This document shows, in pieces, positions 1 to 7,135 of a stretch of 38,886 nucleotides of DNA. The position numbers and the translations under genes are program-made. Source of the stretch: Elusimicrobia bacterium ADurb.Bin231 (GTDB taxonomy: Bacteria > Elusimicrobiota > UBA8919 > MWCF01); contig MWCF01000051.1 in the NCBI GenBank assembly GCA_002069855.1, positions 1 through 38,886 of the forward strand. Reading direction: 5' to 3'. Every line of letters begins with the position of its first letter. Position 1 is the stretch's first letter. Below the pieces are notes generated by a model. It did no database searches. It saw only the letters and a program-made list of their open reading frames with translations, and had not been told where the DNA came from.

Positions 1-835
1 CATCACCGCCGCCAGTACCCCCTTTATATGCCCAAAGAGCTTCGCCGTTGCCGAAATTTGCAGTCCTGATTGTCGCAGCTGTGTTGGAAGTGTTGTTATC
101 TACTGCACTTAGCAGAAAATATCCGACTGTCCTTTGTAAATTTGATTCAATATATAAACCATTATTCTGCCCGTTCTGAGTAATTGAAATACCCGGAGCA
201 GGTGCATCTTGAATTACAGATAATGCTGTCCCGGCTGAATTTGTAATGGAAGCACTTCCTAATATAGAAAGTTTTTCCGACGGATTTATAGTCCCGATAC
301 CGACATTGCCAGTTGATCCTATTGTAATACGGTCTAAATTATTTGTTCGAATATTAAACGGATGTCCTGAAGTTGTGCCTACAAAAGCCAAATCCAATGG
401 GCCTTCTACTTGAAGGGCTGCTGCTATGGAATAATTCCAAGGCTCTAAAGTAAGTTTTGAACTTGACGAGCCGGAAATCAAGAGGTTTCTCCAGTAACTA
501 CCACTATCATCAGATTTCATTCTGACATCTCCTGCAATATCCAAGTGGGTTATCGGATTATTTCTGCCTATGCCGACATTGCCTTTAAAATACGCATTTC
601 CGACAGATGTAATACTGGATACAGCGATGCCTGTATTATCTTGAATGACAAAATTTGTTGAGCCGTCATTGGAATTCAGCTTTATTTCGGCGTCATCGGC
701 GTGTAAGACAGTAACAAGTAACAAGCAACAAGTAACAAGGGAGAAAAACAAAGACAGCCCGATAGCACGCCAAGGGCGTGCGGCTACATTCGTGTTACTA
801 CAACCAGACAAACCTGATAATTTTTCTTTGTTCAT
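1..835 (-). CDS. Repetitive secreted surface or tail-fibre-like protein, 5' part (3' end outside window)
   Basis: The frame is open from an ATG at 835 to the left edge, giving 278 residues, with a strong ribosome site (GAGGAGG, 842-848) upstream. A hydrophobic segment at residues about 25-46 ending in LHA looks like a signal peptide. The rest is Gly/Asn/Ser/Thr-rich with two NVGIG motifs (residues 86-90 and 177-181); the second continues as GTINPSEKL. This motif is typical of tail-fibre and adhesin stalks that often end in an intramolecular chaperone (peptidase S74) domain, which would lie outside the window. Function as an adhesin is inference. Residues 16-24 are encoded by a hairpin repeat also found in the neighbouring intergenic DNA, and the signal peptide core is encoded by a short tandem repeat, so the 5' end looks assembled from repeats. 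Confidence 0.75.
   Translation of the reverse strand, partial: MNKEKLSGLSGCSNTNVAARPWRAIGLSLFFSLVTCCLLLVTVLHADDAEIKLNSNDGSTNFVIQDNTGIAVSSITSVGNAYFKGNVGIGRNNPITHLDIAGDVRMKSDDSGSYWRNLLISGSSSSKLTLEPWNYSIAAALQVEGPLDLAFVGTTSGHPFNIRTNNLDRITIGSTGNVGIGTINPSEKLSILGSASITNSAGTALSVIQDAPAPGISITQNGQNNGLYIESNLQRTVGYFLLSAVDNNTSNTAATIRTANFGNGEALWAYKGGTGGGD
765..788 (-). repeat. Hairpin repeat (GCACGCC/GGCGTGC stem) inside the adhesin 5' end
   Basis: A perfect 7-bp stem (765-771 with 775-781) with an AAG loop is followed by GGCTACA on the plus strand. The same stem-plus-GGCTACA design with a different stem sequence recurs at 906-929, 1066-1101, 1991-2013 and in mirror image at 875-899. This copy lies inside an open reading frame. 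Confidence 0.7.
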
Positions 836-874
836 AACTTTCCTCCTCAATGCTTTCTTAACTATTTTTTATTT

Positions 875-929
875 TGTAGCGGCATTGCCTCGCAATGCCT
901 TTTTAGCACCGTAAGACGGTGCGGCTACA
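875..929. repeat. Two converging TGTAGC-hairpin repeats
   Basis: On the plus strand TGTAGC (875-880) precedes a perfect 8-bp stem (881-888 with 892-899, loop CTC). The mirror-image copy follows: a 7-bp stem at 906-912 and 916-922 with loop AAG, then GGCTACA (923-929). The two copies face each other and have unrelated stem sequences but the same outer heptamer. Confidence 0.7.
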
Positions 930-940
930 TTTTACAAATA

Positions 941-1018
941 GATTCCTGATTGCTCGGGAATGACGGATAAAAGCGAGATTCTTCGTTACACTCAGAATGA
1001 CGGCATTTAGAGATTGCC
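941..1018. repeat. 78-bp dispersed repeat, copy A
   Basis: This segment matches 2072-2149 at 75 of 78 positions. It holds a small hairpin around a TTGC loop and two GAATGACGG blocks. A related GGGCTG/CAGCCC hairpin follows at 1021-1037. The translated open frames across it are shadows, not genes. Confidence 0.85.
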
Positions 1019-1065
1019 ACGGGCTGGAAAACAGCCCTCGCAATGACAAACTGGCACGCCAGGGG

Positions 1066-1101
1066 CCCCGAATCAAGTTCGGGGCAAGATGTACGGCTAC
1101 A
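1066..1101 (-). repeat. Hairpin repeat with GGCTACA tail
   Basis: A 7-bp stem CCCCGAA (1066-1072) and TTCGGGG (1078-1084) is followed by the CGGCTACA tail at 1094-1101. It belongs to the same variable-stem family as 765-788 and 906-929. Confidence 0.6.
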
Positions 1102-1150
1102 TTTTTAAATTGTTTCAATTTTTTCATAATTTCCTCGCAATAAATGACAT

Positions 1151-1537
1151 TTATTTTCCTAAAATTTTGATTTTTATTTCTTTAACAAAATCCTCTGCAT
1201 TTTTTAGGACCTGGGCTGCTTCTTGTTTGGTTATCTCAATCATATATTCATAATCACCGTTGCTTCGTGCCTCAAAGGCATCTAACAAATGTTTATGCAA
1301 TTCCTGTTTAATTTCGCCGGCCTTAACAAAATACAGTCCAAATGCTGAATGAACAGCAGAGTGTTTTGAAAATCTTAAGTCCTTTGTAAGTAAAATCGCT
1401 TCCGTACAATAAAACATCGCATAATAACTTCTGGAAACTGCTATATCATAATTTCCTTTAGTTAACTCATCCTTTACAGCGGATAAATTACGCTCGGCTT
1501 TTTCAATTAACTTTTTGATTTCATCCCGTTTGGTCAT
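1151..1537 (-). CDS. HEPN domain protein of a nucleotidyltransferase/HEPN pair
   Basis: This 128-residue all-helical protein has the SRSYYAMF signature and the later FVKAG and ARSNGDYEY blocks typical of HEPN (UPF0332-like) proteins. Its ATG overlaps the stop of the upstream nucleotidyltransferase gene by 4 bp (ATGA), so the two are translationally coupled. Such pairs are usually annotated as toxin-antitoxin modules with HEPN as the toxin. I see no R-x4-6-H ribonuclease motif here; the closest are RFSKH (Rx3H) and a longer R-x7-H. Catalytic activity is therefore uncertain, and the protein may act mainly as a partner of the nucleotidyltransferase. Confidence 0.85.
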   Translation of the reverse strand: MTKRDEIKKLIEKAERNLSAVKDELTKGNYDIAVSRSYYAMFYCTEAILLTKDLRFSKHSAVHSAFGLYFVKAGEIKQELHKHLLDAFEARSNGDYEYMIEITKQEAAQVLKNAEDFVKEIKIKILGK

Positions 1538-1887
1538 ATTGATAAAAGCACCCCTTCATTTAATACATTATGAACAAATATAGTTTTATAATCAGATTCT
1601 ATCCACTTTGCTTCCATCGGCATAGCCGAAATGACTAAATCATATTTTAAACAAATTGGCGCACGAATTTCACCTATTCTCCTGATCTCATCGTACCTTA
1701 ATCCCATTTTTTTTAAGACAACAAGAATATCTATATCGGAATCCGGTTCTGCATCGCCGCGCGCCTTGGAGCCGTAGAGTATCATACGACTGAGGTTGGA
1801 ACCGTAAAGTTTTTTCAGCCCTGCGATGAGTTCCTGAACCGCTTTGTTTTCATTTTCGGTTAAAACAGGCAATATTATGGTTGCCAT
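1534..1887 (-). CDS. MNT-type nucleotidyltransferase, partner of the HEPN protein
   Basis: The 117-residue protein carries the minimal nucleotidyltransferase signature: GSKARG (residues 39-44) followed by SDIDILV with metal-binding D51 and D53. The ATG at 1887 is preferred over an in-frame ATG at 1920 because the protein then starts directly at the domain and a GGAGG lies about 12 bases upstream. MNT proteins of this kind are often antitoxins that nucleotidylate the HEPN partner; here that is inferred from pairing and gene order (MNT first, HEPN second, 4-bp overlap). Confidence 0.85.
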   Translation of the reverse strand: MATIILPVLTENENKAVQELIAGLKKLYGSNLSRMILYGSKARGDAEPDSDIDILVVLKKMGLRYDEIRRIGEIRAPICLKYDLVISAMPMEAKWIESDYKTIFVHNVLNEGVLLSI

Positions 1888-1920
1888 AATCTTACGCACC
1901 TCCAAAAACAGGGACGGCAC

Positions 1921-1983
1921 CCCTGCCCAGCGTAGTCGGGCAGGGTTCTGGTTGTTTTAGCAGGGGAAAGCCCTGCAACTACA
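1921..1983. repeat. Two GC-rich hairpins upstream of the MNT gene
   Basis: A perfect 8-bp inverted repeat CCCTGCCC (1921-1928) and GGGCAGGG (1938-1945) is followed by GCAGGG (1960-1965) and CCCTGC (1971-1976) with an AACTACA tail. They resemble the TGTAG-tailed hairpins around 765-1101 and sit in the leader of the MNT-HEPN operon. Confidence 0.65.
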
Positions 1984-1990
1984 AACATTA

Positions 1991-2013
1991 GCCGAGTAAG
2001 CTCGGCAGCTACA
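1991..2013 (-). repeat. Hairpin repeat with AGCTACA tail
   Basis: GCCGAG (1991-1996), loop TAAG, CTCGGC (2001-2006), then AGCTACA. Another member of the variable-stem family. Confidence 0.6.
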
Positions 2014-2071
2014 TTAGCAAAGCGGAGTTTATCCCGATTTTCACATCTGGGCTTTGCGGCTACAATTGATA

Positions 2072-2149
2072 GATTCCCGATTGCTCGGGAATGACGGATA
2101 AAAGCGAGATTCTTCGTTACACTCAAAATGACGGAATTTAGAGATTGCC
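2072..2149. repeat. 78-bp dispersed repeat, copy B
   Basis: Second copy of the element at 941-1018, in the same orientation, with three mismatches. Related AATGACGG/AATGACAG blocks continue to about 2240. I see no protein gene between 1888 and 2560: the interval holds repeats, a minus-strand promoter candidate and a 12-bp tandem duplication near 2536-2559. Confidence 0.85.
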
Positions 2150-2486
2150 GCGCGGAGTTTACACTGATAGAAGCGAATGTGTTCGCAATGACGGCGAAGG
2201 AGAAATTCTTCAGCAAATGGTTATCGGCTCCAGAATGACAGATTTGAGGTTTTTGATTTTCTTTCATGAAACATACCATCCCGGGAAAAGTATGCATTGA
2301 TTTAATTTTATATTATTTATTTTGAAAGTTGTGTCGTCGGATTGGTTATTGAGGGGATATAACGGAAGATATTGAATCCTCTTTTTATCGAGAATACAAA
2401 AATTTGCTGCGATAAATTTTATTTTCTTCATTATACCACTTGCCATCTTTGGCATATCTTATCCTTTTATATATTATTATACTATA

Positions 2487-2515
2487 ACTATAATACAGAA
2501 ATTACGATTTGTCAA
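2487..2515 (-). promoter_or_regulatory. Sigma-70-type promoter reading leftward
   Basis: On the minus strand TTGACA (2515-2510) is followed after 17 bp by TATAGT (2492-2487). An AAGGA and an ATG at 2455 follow, opening a 63-codon frame (to 2264) with no recognisable product. It may be the promoter of a decayed small gene or of the MNT-HEPN operon 600 bp further on. Confidence 0.45.
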
Positions 2516-2560
2516 TGTGATTTTTTGCACATAGCAATATTCAACGCAATATTCAACGAT

Positions 2561-3442
2561 TTATTTTATACGCTGGAGGAATTTTTTTAGTTCTTCGTCA
2601 TTTGGAGCCAACTTTAATGCTGTTTCCCATGTGCTTTTTGCCTGGTTGGGTTTTCCTTGCGCGTAATAAACCGAGCCGAGCCGTTTCCATGCCATTATAT
2701 TGTCCGGTTCCAGTTCTATTACAAGTTCGCATTCAAATATAGCGTATTCGTATTTACCGTCGTAAATGGCATTAAGTATCGCTTCCAATTTCTGCTCTAC
2801 TACATTTTTGCTGTTGTCCATTACTTCAAGCCGGGATATTACAGTAAATTCTTTATCCATAAAAACAAAAACGTCTTTTGTAACCTGACTGACCTTTCCG
2901 ATCTGCCACGCATAACGGGATGCAAGCACAGGAAGACGTTCGTCTTTTGGCTTGCCCAGATATGCTGAAACGCTTTTTCTTAAGAGGTCATTGACTTTGC
3001 CCGGTCCTATGATGGAAGTGGTAACTGTTTTGATAAATTTGTCAAGTTTGTTTTTTTGTTCCGTGAACTCATAATTTGCAGTATCGCGTTCGATAATTTG
3101 GCTTGCCTTGTCTGATGCTTTTTGATATTCGCCTGAAGCGATCAGTTTATTATATTCGTTTATTTCGGATTTTATATTGTCCTGTATTTTCGCTTTTGCC
3201 ATTTGTATCAGGTTCACCGGGTTTTTTTGTTTAGGGTCCATTTGGAGAATCTGTTCCCAATCCTGTATCGCTTTTTTATAATCTTTCTGGTGGAATGCTT
3301 CCATAGCAGACATGTAGAGTTTGCTTATGTCATCGCAGAAAAGTTTTTGTGTCGAGCAAACATATAAAGAACAAATTATTTGCCAGATCCAAAGTTGCCG
3401 GATAAGTAATGTTAAAACGCGGTTATATGTTGGTTTTTTCAT
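2561..3442 (-). CDS. TPR protein, last gene of the motor-like operon
   Basis: This 293-residue protein has an N-terminal hydrophobic segment (about 13-32) that could be a signal peptide or anchor, a TPR-like pair of helices at about 40-72, a central region, and clear TPR repeats at about 225-290 (AWKRLGSVYYAQGKPNQA, then A-x4-APND). TPR domains mediate protein-protein contacts, so a scaffold role for the neighbouring motor proteins is likely, probably on the periplasmic side. Its start overlaps the stop of the upstream MotB-like gene by 4 bp (ATGA), so it belongs to the same operon. No terminator is obvious after it. Exact function is unknown. Confidence 0.8.
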   Translation of the reverse strand: MKKPTYNRVLTLLIRQLWIWQIICSLYVCSTQKLFCDDISKLYMSAMEAFHQKDYKKAIQDWEQILQMDPKQKNPVNLIQMAKAKIQDNIKSEINEYNKLIASGEYQKASDKASQIIERDTANYEFTEQKNKLDKFIKTVTTSIIGPGKVNDLLRKSVSAYLGKPKDERLPVLASRYAWQIGKVSQVTKDVFVFMDKEFTVISRLEVMDNSKNVVEQKLEAILNAIYDGKYEYAIFECELVIELEPDNIMAWKRLGSVYYAQGKPNQAKSTWETALKLAPNDEELKKFLQRIK

Positions 3443-4194
3443 GATTTTCTTATGATACTTATTTCAATACGCCTGTTCTTTGCTCTTTCCTCCTCTGTTT
3501 CGTTGGATGCTATTGGTCTATATTCTCCGTAACCCAACGCGGAAAATCTTTCCGGAGAAATATTTTCTGAATTTATGAAATAATTTATCACACCGAATGC
3601 TCTTGCAGCGGAAAGTTCAAAATTAGAACGATATTTTTTCGATAAAATGGGAATGTTGTCTGTATGTCCTTCTATTATAACCGGTGCATCCAGAGTTGCA
3701 ATAATTTTAGCCACTTCTTTTAATGTGGGCAATGCTTCCTTTTTTAATTCCGCTCGTCCTGAATCGAAAAGCACCGGGTTGGAAAGCGATATTTTAACTC
3801 TGTTAGCATCAATTTCCACCTTTGCGTATTTTTCAAGATGCTTGTCCTTTATTAAGTTTTCCATTTTTTCGCTTGCTATTGCTTCAAGTTCCATTTTTTC
3901 GCTTTGTTTTATCTGTTCGTCGCTGCCTCCCATTGTTTTTTGAATCATTGCCATTGTTTTTTCGTATTTTGCGCCGCCGTAAATAATTGAATATGCGTAC
4001 AAAATCATAAAGAATATCATAAGAATAGTCATAAGATTGCCGTAAGGAATTACCCATGCATCTTCTGCTATCAGCGATTTTTTTACAATATCTTTGTTTT
4101 TATCAGTTGAAAATTTTTTTTTGGACTTATGGCTTGTTTGTCCATTTTCTTGCGAATATCCGTAAAAATCAATATTTTCGTATTCGTTGTCCAT
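3439..4194 (-). CDS. MotB-like stator protein with Asn in place of the ion-binding Asp
   Basis: This 251-residue protein has a charged N-terminal extension (1-45), one transmembrane helix (about 47-70), a helical linker, and a C-terminal OmpA-like peptidoglycan-binding domain with GHTDNIP, NFELSAARA, RFSALGYGE and NRRIEI. In MotB proteins the helix carries an essential Asp that binds the proton or sodium ion. Here the aligned position reads YGNLMTILM with Asn53 (codon AAT), whereas the upstream paralogue has YSDMVTNLM. The domain otherwise looks intact, so this may be a structural or regulatory partner in a mixed stator rather than a dead copy. It follows the first MotB gene by 24 bp and overlaps the TPR gene by 4 bp. 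Confidence 0.9.
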   Translation of the reverse strand: MDNEYENIDFYGYSQENGQTSHKSKKKFSTDKNKDIVKKSLIAEDAWVIPYGNLMTILMIFFMILYAYSIIYGGAKYEKTMAMIQKTMGGSDEQIKQSEKMELEAIASEKMENLIKDKHLEKYAKVEIDANRVKISLSNPVLFDSGRAELKKEALPTLKEVAKIIATLDAPVIIEGHTDNIPILSKKYRSNFELSAARAFGVINYFINSENISPERFSALGYGEYRPIASNETEEERAKNRRIEISIIRKS

Positions 4195-4218
4195 ATTTAA
4201 AGTTTGTGACTATAAAAA

Positions 4219-4851
4219 TTATCTTACTATTACTATTTCTATTCTCCTATTTTTTTTTCTTCCTTCTTCTGTATCGTTAGGAGCTACGGCCTTTTGTTCC
4301 CCGTAACCTGCTGCTATAAATCTTTCAGGTGAAATGTGGTTTTCTTTGATATAATATTCTATAACACTGTAAGCACGCGCTATTGAAAGTTCCCAGTTCG
4401 TGGGATAAATGCCTCCGGAGATAGGGATGTTATCTGTGTACCCTTCAATAATTATATTGTTTGACATAAGTTTAATAATGTTTGCGACTTCATTAAGAAT
4501 GCTTTTTGCCGCGGAAGAGAGTTCAGCCTTTCCTGATTGGAATAGGACAGGCGCGTTGAGAGTTATTTTTATCTGTTTTTCCGTAATGTTCACAGATGTG
4601 TCTGTACCTGCTACGCTTGTTGCTCTGGCAGCGGTTTCTTCGTCGGTAAATTTTTTTAGGGCTTTGTCCACGCGCATTTCCGCTGCGGACGCTCCCCGGA
4701 ATTTTTTTTCTAACCCTTTGGCTATATCTGTTCTTGCGTCCGCAGACATTCTTGACAAGCCGTAGAGCATAAGAAAAAAGAGCATAAGGTTTGTGACCAT
4801 ATCCGAATATACTGTTGTCCAGATGTTTAATTCCTGTTTTTCCTTGTTCAT
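4219..4851 (-). CDS. motB: MotB-like stator protein with the ion-binding Asp
   Basis: A 210-residue protein with a very short cytoplasmic N-terminus, a transmembrane helix from about residue 11 to 30 containing YSDMVTNLM with the expected ion-binding Asp17, a helical linker and an OmpA-like domain (GYTDNIP, NWELSIARA, RFIAAGYGE, NRRIEIVIV). It should anchor a MotA ring to peptidoglycan and carry the ion path. The gene overlaps motA by 4 bp (TGA/ATG at 4848-4851) and has a GGAAAGG ribosome site inside motA. The linker is compact compared with classical MotB. It is clearly paralogous to the next gene at 3439-4194. Confidence 0.93.
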   Translation of the reverse strand: MNKEKQELNIWTTVYSDMVTNLMLFFLMLYGLSRMSADARTDIAKGLEKKFRGASAAEMRVDKALKKFTDEETAARATSVAGTDTSVNITEKQIKITLNAPVLFQSGKAELSSAAKSILNEVANIIKLMSNNIIIEGYTDNIPISGGIYPTNWELSIARAYSVIEYYIKENHISPERFIAAGYGEQKAVAPNDTEEGRKKNRRIEIVIVR

Positions 4852-5621
4852 ACCTTTCCGTTATCTTTTCCTCTGAGTTTGTATGCCAAAAATGCTTCCA
4901 GTTTCTTTTCTATTATTATTGGAACATCACCTTTCTGTATGGCAAGTGCGCCTCGCGCAAGAAGTTCTTTAAGAGTAATTTCGTCTTCGCTGTAAATTGT
5001 CAATTTTCCCGCTATCGGTAGAAAAAGAAAGTTTGCACCGAAAATGCCGTAAAAGGTAGTGGTTACTGCAATTGCCATTGAAGCGCCCATTGACTGAGCA
5101 TCCGTGAGATTTCTGAGCACCTGCACAACGCCTATAAGAGTGCCGAGTAACCCAAAAATGGGAGCGTAAGTTCCCATTGACCTGAACAAAGATGCTACTT
5201 GATTATGTCTTTTACTTATTAATGCGAGTTCCTTTTCAAGTTTTTCTGTAATCAATTCCGCATCGTGTCCGTCAATTACCAGTTGAAGAGCGTCTCTTAA
5301 AAATGGGGTTTCAAGTTTGGGCAGTTCGTCCTGAAGTTTTTCAATGCCATCACGTTTTGCTTTTTCAGCGAGGTAAAGAATTTGTTTGATTGCATCATCG
5401 TTACTTATTCTTTTGGGAGGGGATAACATCATCAATACTGCTTTAGGGAGGATTTTTACTACTTTCCACGGGTATGTGATAAGCGCAGCCCCAAATGTGC
5501 CGCCGAATACGAGAATTGCAGCATTGACATCAAGCAAAAGATTAATTATCTGTCCCTGAAGCATTACATAATATACTGCGCCTCCTCCGATAATTATTCC
5601 GCATATGGTCATTAAATCCAT
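4848..5621 (-). CDS. motA: MotA-like stator protein
   Basis: This 257-residue protein matches the MotA family throughout. It has two N-terminal helices, a cytoplasmic loop with AKRDGIEKLQ and R-rich segments, then helix three with GTYAPIFGLLGTLIGV, containing the conserved Pro of the ion path, and helix four with TTTFYGIFGANFLFLP. Five MotA chains normally surround two MotB chains in the inner membrane and convert ion flow into rotation. The start at 5621 has a GAGGT ribosome site. It lies 19 bp after the FliF-FliG fusion gene and overlaps the first motB, an arrangement that points to one complex made from this operon. Confidence 0.95.
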   Translation of the reverse strand: MDLMTICGIIIGGGAVYYVMLQGQIINLLLDVNAAILVFGGTFGAALITYPWKVVKILPKAVLMMLSPPKRISNDDAIKQILYLAEKAKRDGIEKLQDELPKLETPFLRDALQLVIDGHDAELITEKLEKELALISKRHNQVASLFRSMGTYAPIFGLLGTLIGVVQVLRNLTDAQSMGASMAIAVTTTFYGIFGANFLFLPIAGKLTIYSEDEITLKELLARGALAIQKGDVPIIIEKKLEAFLAYKLRGKDNGKV

Positions 5622-5640
5622 AAATTACCTCGCTATCTGT

Positions 5641-7125
5641 TTAGATCATTCCTGCTTCTTTTAATCTACGCATAGTGTTAAGGATTCTTCTTTTTTCGCG
5701 TTCAATCCTGTTTGCTGGTAACGGCTTGCCAAGTTCCATTTCTTGTTTAACTCGCGCAGCTGCGCCTGCAGGCAGAACCGAGAAAATTTTCTCTTGCGTT
5801 TCAGAAGGTAATGTTTTTAAAATTTGGCCGAAAACATATGTGCCGATCTGTTTGATTACAAGTTGAATCCCTGATGTGTCAAGTGCAGCAAGCATATCAA
5901 TCCTTATTATGTAAGAATTGATTTTTTCCGCAAGATCTGGATTAATGTTTTTTATGTCTGATATTATGGCTTGTTGAACGGCTTCAGGGCTATTATCAAT
6001 TATTCGGGTAAGTATTTCCGCTCCACCGAAGAAATATTCAATGCGTTTCTTCAAATCTGTTTCTATTCTTTTGACTTCTTCGGGATTTAGTATTTCTGTC
6101 TTGGAAAGAAGCGATAGAGCGTTTCTTCTTTTGTCAGCAGGCAATTTGTTAAGTATTAACGCAGCAATATCCGACGGTAGATAATTGACGATTACCGCGA
6201 TATTTTTTTCAGGTTCGTTTCCAAGTATATGTATGACTTTTTCTATGCTGTTTTCATTGATAAAAGAAAAAAGAGGCTCTTTCCCGTCATATGCCGCCGC
6301 GATTTTTTGTTCCTGTTTGTGTTCCATTTCCTGAAGAGCGCCTATAGACAGAGATACCGGGGATTGTTCTGAACTTTTTTCTTTTATTGAAGCCGCTGAA
6401 CTGACTGCCGCTGCCACAATGTCTTTTGCAAATTTTTGAAAAGGACCGAAGAGAAAGAGACTTAAAGTGAGTGTTAATCCTATACAAGCAATCGCAGCTA
6501 ACAGCCAATATAAATTTGGAGGCAGTATCAGAGAACTCCATTTGAATTGATTTTTCTGGAAATTCATTTGTTGTACTGATAGTTCGTCTCCGCGTTCAGG
6601 TTCTATGCCTAGCAGCCCGGCAGCGACCTTTTTTACTATTTCCACTACGGAAGGGGGGATTGATTTATCAAGTATAATTGTTACAGAAAGTTTTTTAATA
6701 AGGGTTCTAGTATCATCTCCGAGAGCGGACAACATTACAGACTCCACCTTTTTTTCCGTTAGCGTTTCTTTTATTGGTACTCCGGGAAGTATCATTTCAT
6801 CTTTCTTTTGCTCCTGCCTTTTTTCTTTTTTTTCGTTTTCCAGTTGGACATTTACTATGATAACTATTTTTTCGCTTCCTGTGATTTCAGTTAGAATTCT
6901 TTTAAGACGGTTTTCAAGGTTTGTTTCAAGAGCTATCTTTGTTTCTATGGATGTCTTGGCTTCTTTCTGGGCATGGACATAATTACCAATGGCAAATTGA
7001 AAATTACAAATTACTATAAAAGCAATTCCGAATATAGAGTTAAAAATCATTGTCTTCAATCTGTTAAATAATTCTGTAATCAAAATTAACAATCTGGAAT
7101 TCGCAACCTGTAATTTTGGTTTCAT
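5641..7125 (-). CDS. FliF-FliG fusion: minimal MS-ring segment joined to a FliG rotor domain
   Basis: The 494-residue protein has a first membrane helix (about 29-47), a periplasmic segment (about 60-190) matching the C-terminal FliF ring-building region (LENRLKRIL, KIVIIVNVQLE, LSVTIILDK, GIEPERGDELSV), and a second membrane helix (about 205-227). A cytoplasmic part (about 285-494) aligns with FliG middle and C-terminal domains: IAVIVNYLPSDIAALIL, FFGGAEILTRIID, NPDLAEKI, GIQLVIKQI, EKIFSVLPAGAAARV, ILNTMRRLKEAG. The usual FliF N-terminal ring modules and the FliG N-domain, which normally binds the FliF tail, are missing; the covalent fusion replaces that joint. By eye, the E. coli torque-helix positions R281, D288, D289, R297 read G, Q, E, P, so the stator contact is altered. 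RBS AAGGAG precedes the ATG. No rod, hook, filament or export genes are nearby. Confidence 0.88.
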   Translation of the reverse strand: MKPKLQVANSRLLILITELFNRLKTMIFNSIFGIAFIVICNFQFAIGNYVHAQKEAKTSIETKIALETNLENRLKRILTEITGSEKIVIIVNVQLENEKKEKRQEQKKDEMILPGVPIKETLTEKKVESVMLSALGDDTRTLIKKLSVTIILDKSIPPSVVEIVKKVAAGLLGIEPERGDELSVQQMNFQKNQFKWSSLILPPNLYWLLAAIACIGLTLTLSLFLFGPFQKFAKDIVAAAVSSAASIKEKSSEQSPVSLSIGALQEMEHKQEQKIAAAYDGKEPLFSFINENSIEKVIHILGNEPEKNIAVIVNYLPSDIAALILNKLPADKRRNALSLLSKTEILNPEEVKRIETDLKKRIEYFFGGAEILTRIIDNSPEAVQQAIISDIKNINPDLAEKINSYIIRIDMLAALDTSGIQLVIKQIGTYVFGQILKTLPSETQEKIFSVLPAGAAARVKQEMELGKPLPANRIEREKRRILNTMRRLKEAGMI

Positions 7126-7135
7126 CTTTTTCTCC

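Noticed and set aside
903..1127. Open frame of 74 codons on the minus strand
   Set aside because: It is the translation of the dispersed repeat; the same peptide appears in the frame at 1875-2297 over the second copy.
1875..2297. Open frame of 140 codons on the minus strand
   Set aside because: It runs through several hairpin repeats and the 78-bp repeat, and overlaps the start of the nucleotidyltransferase gene.
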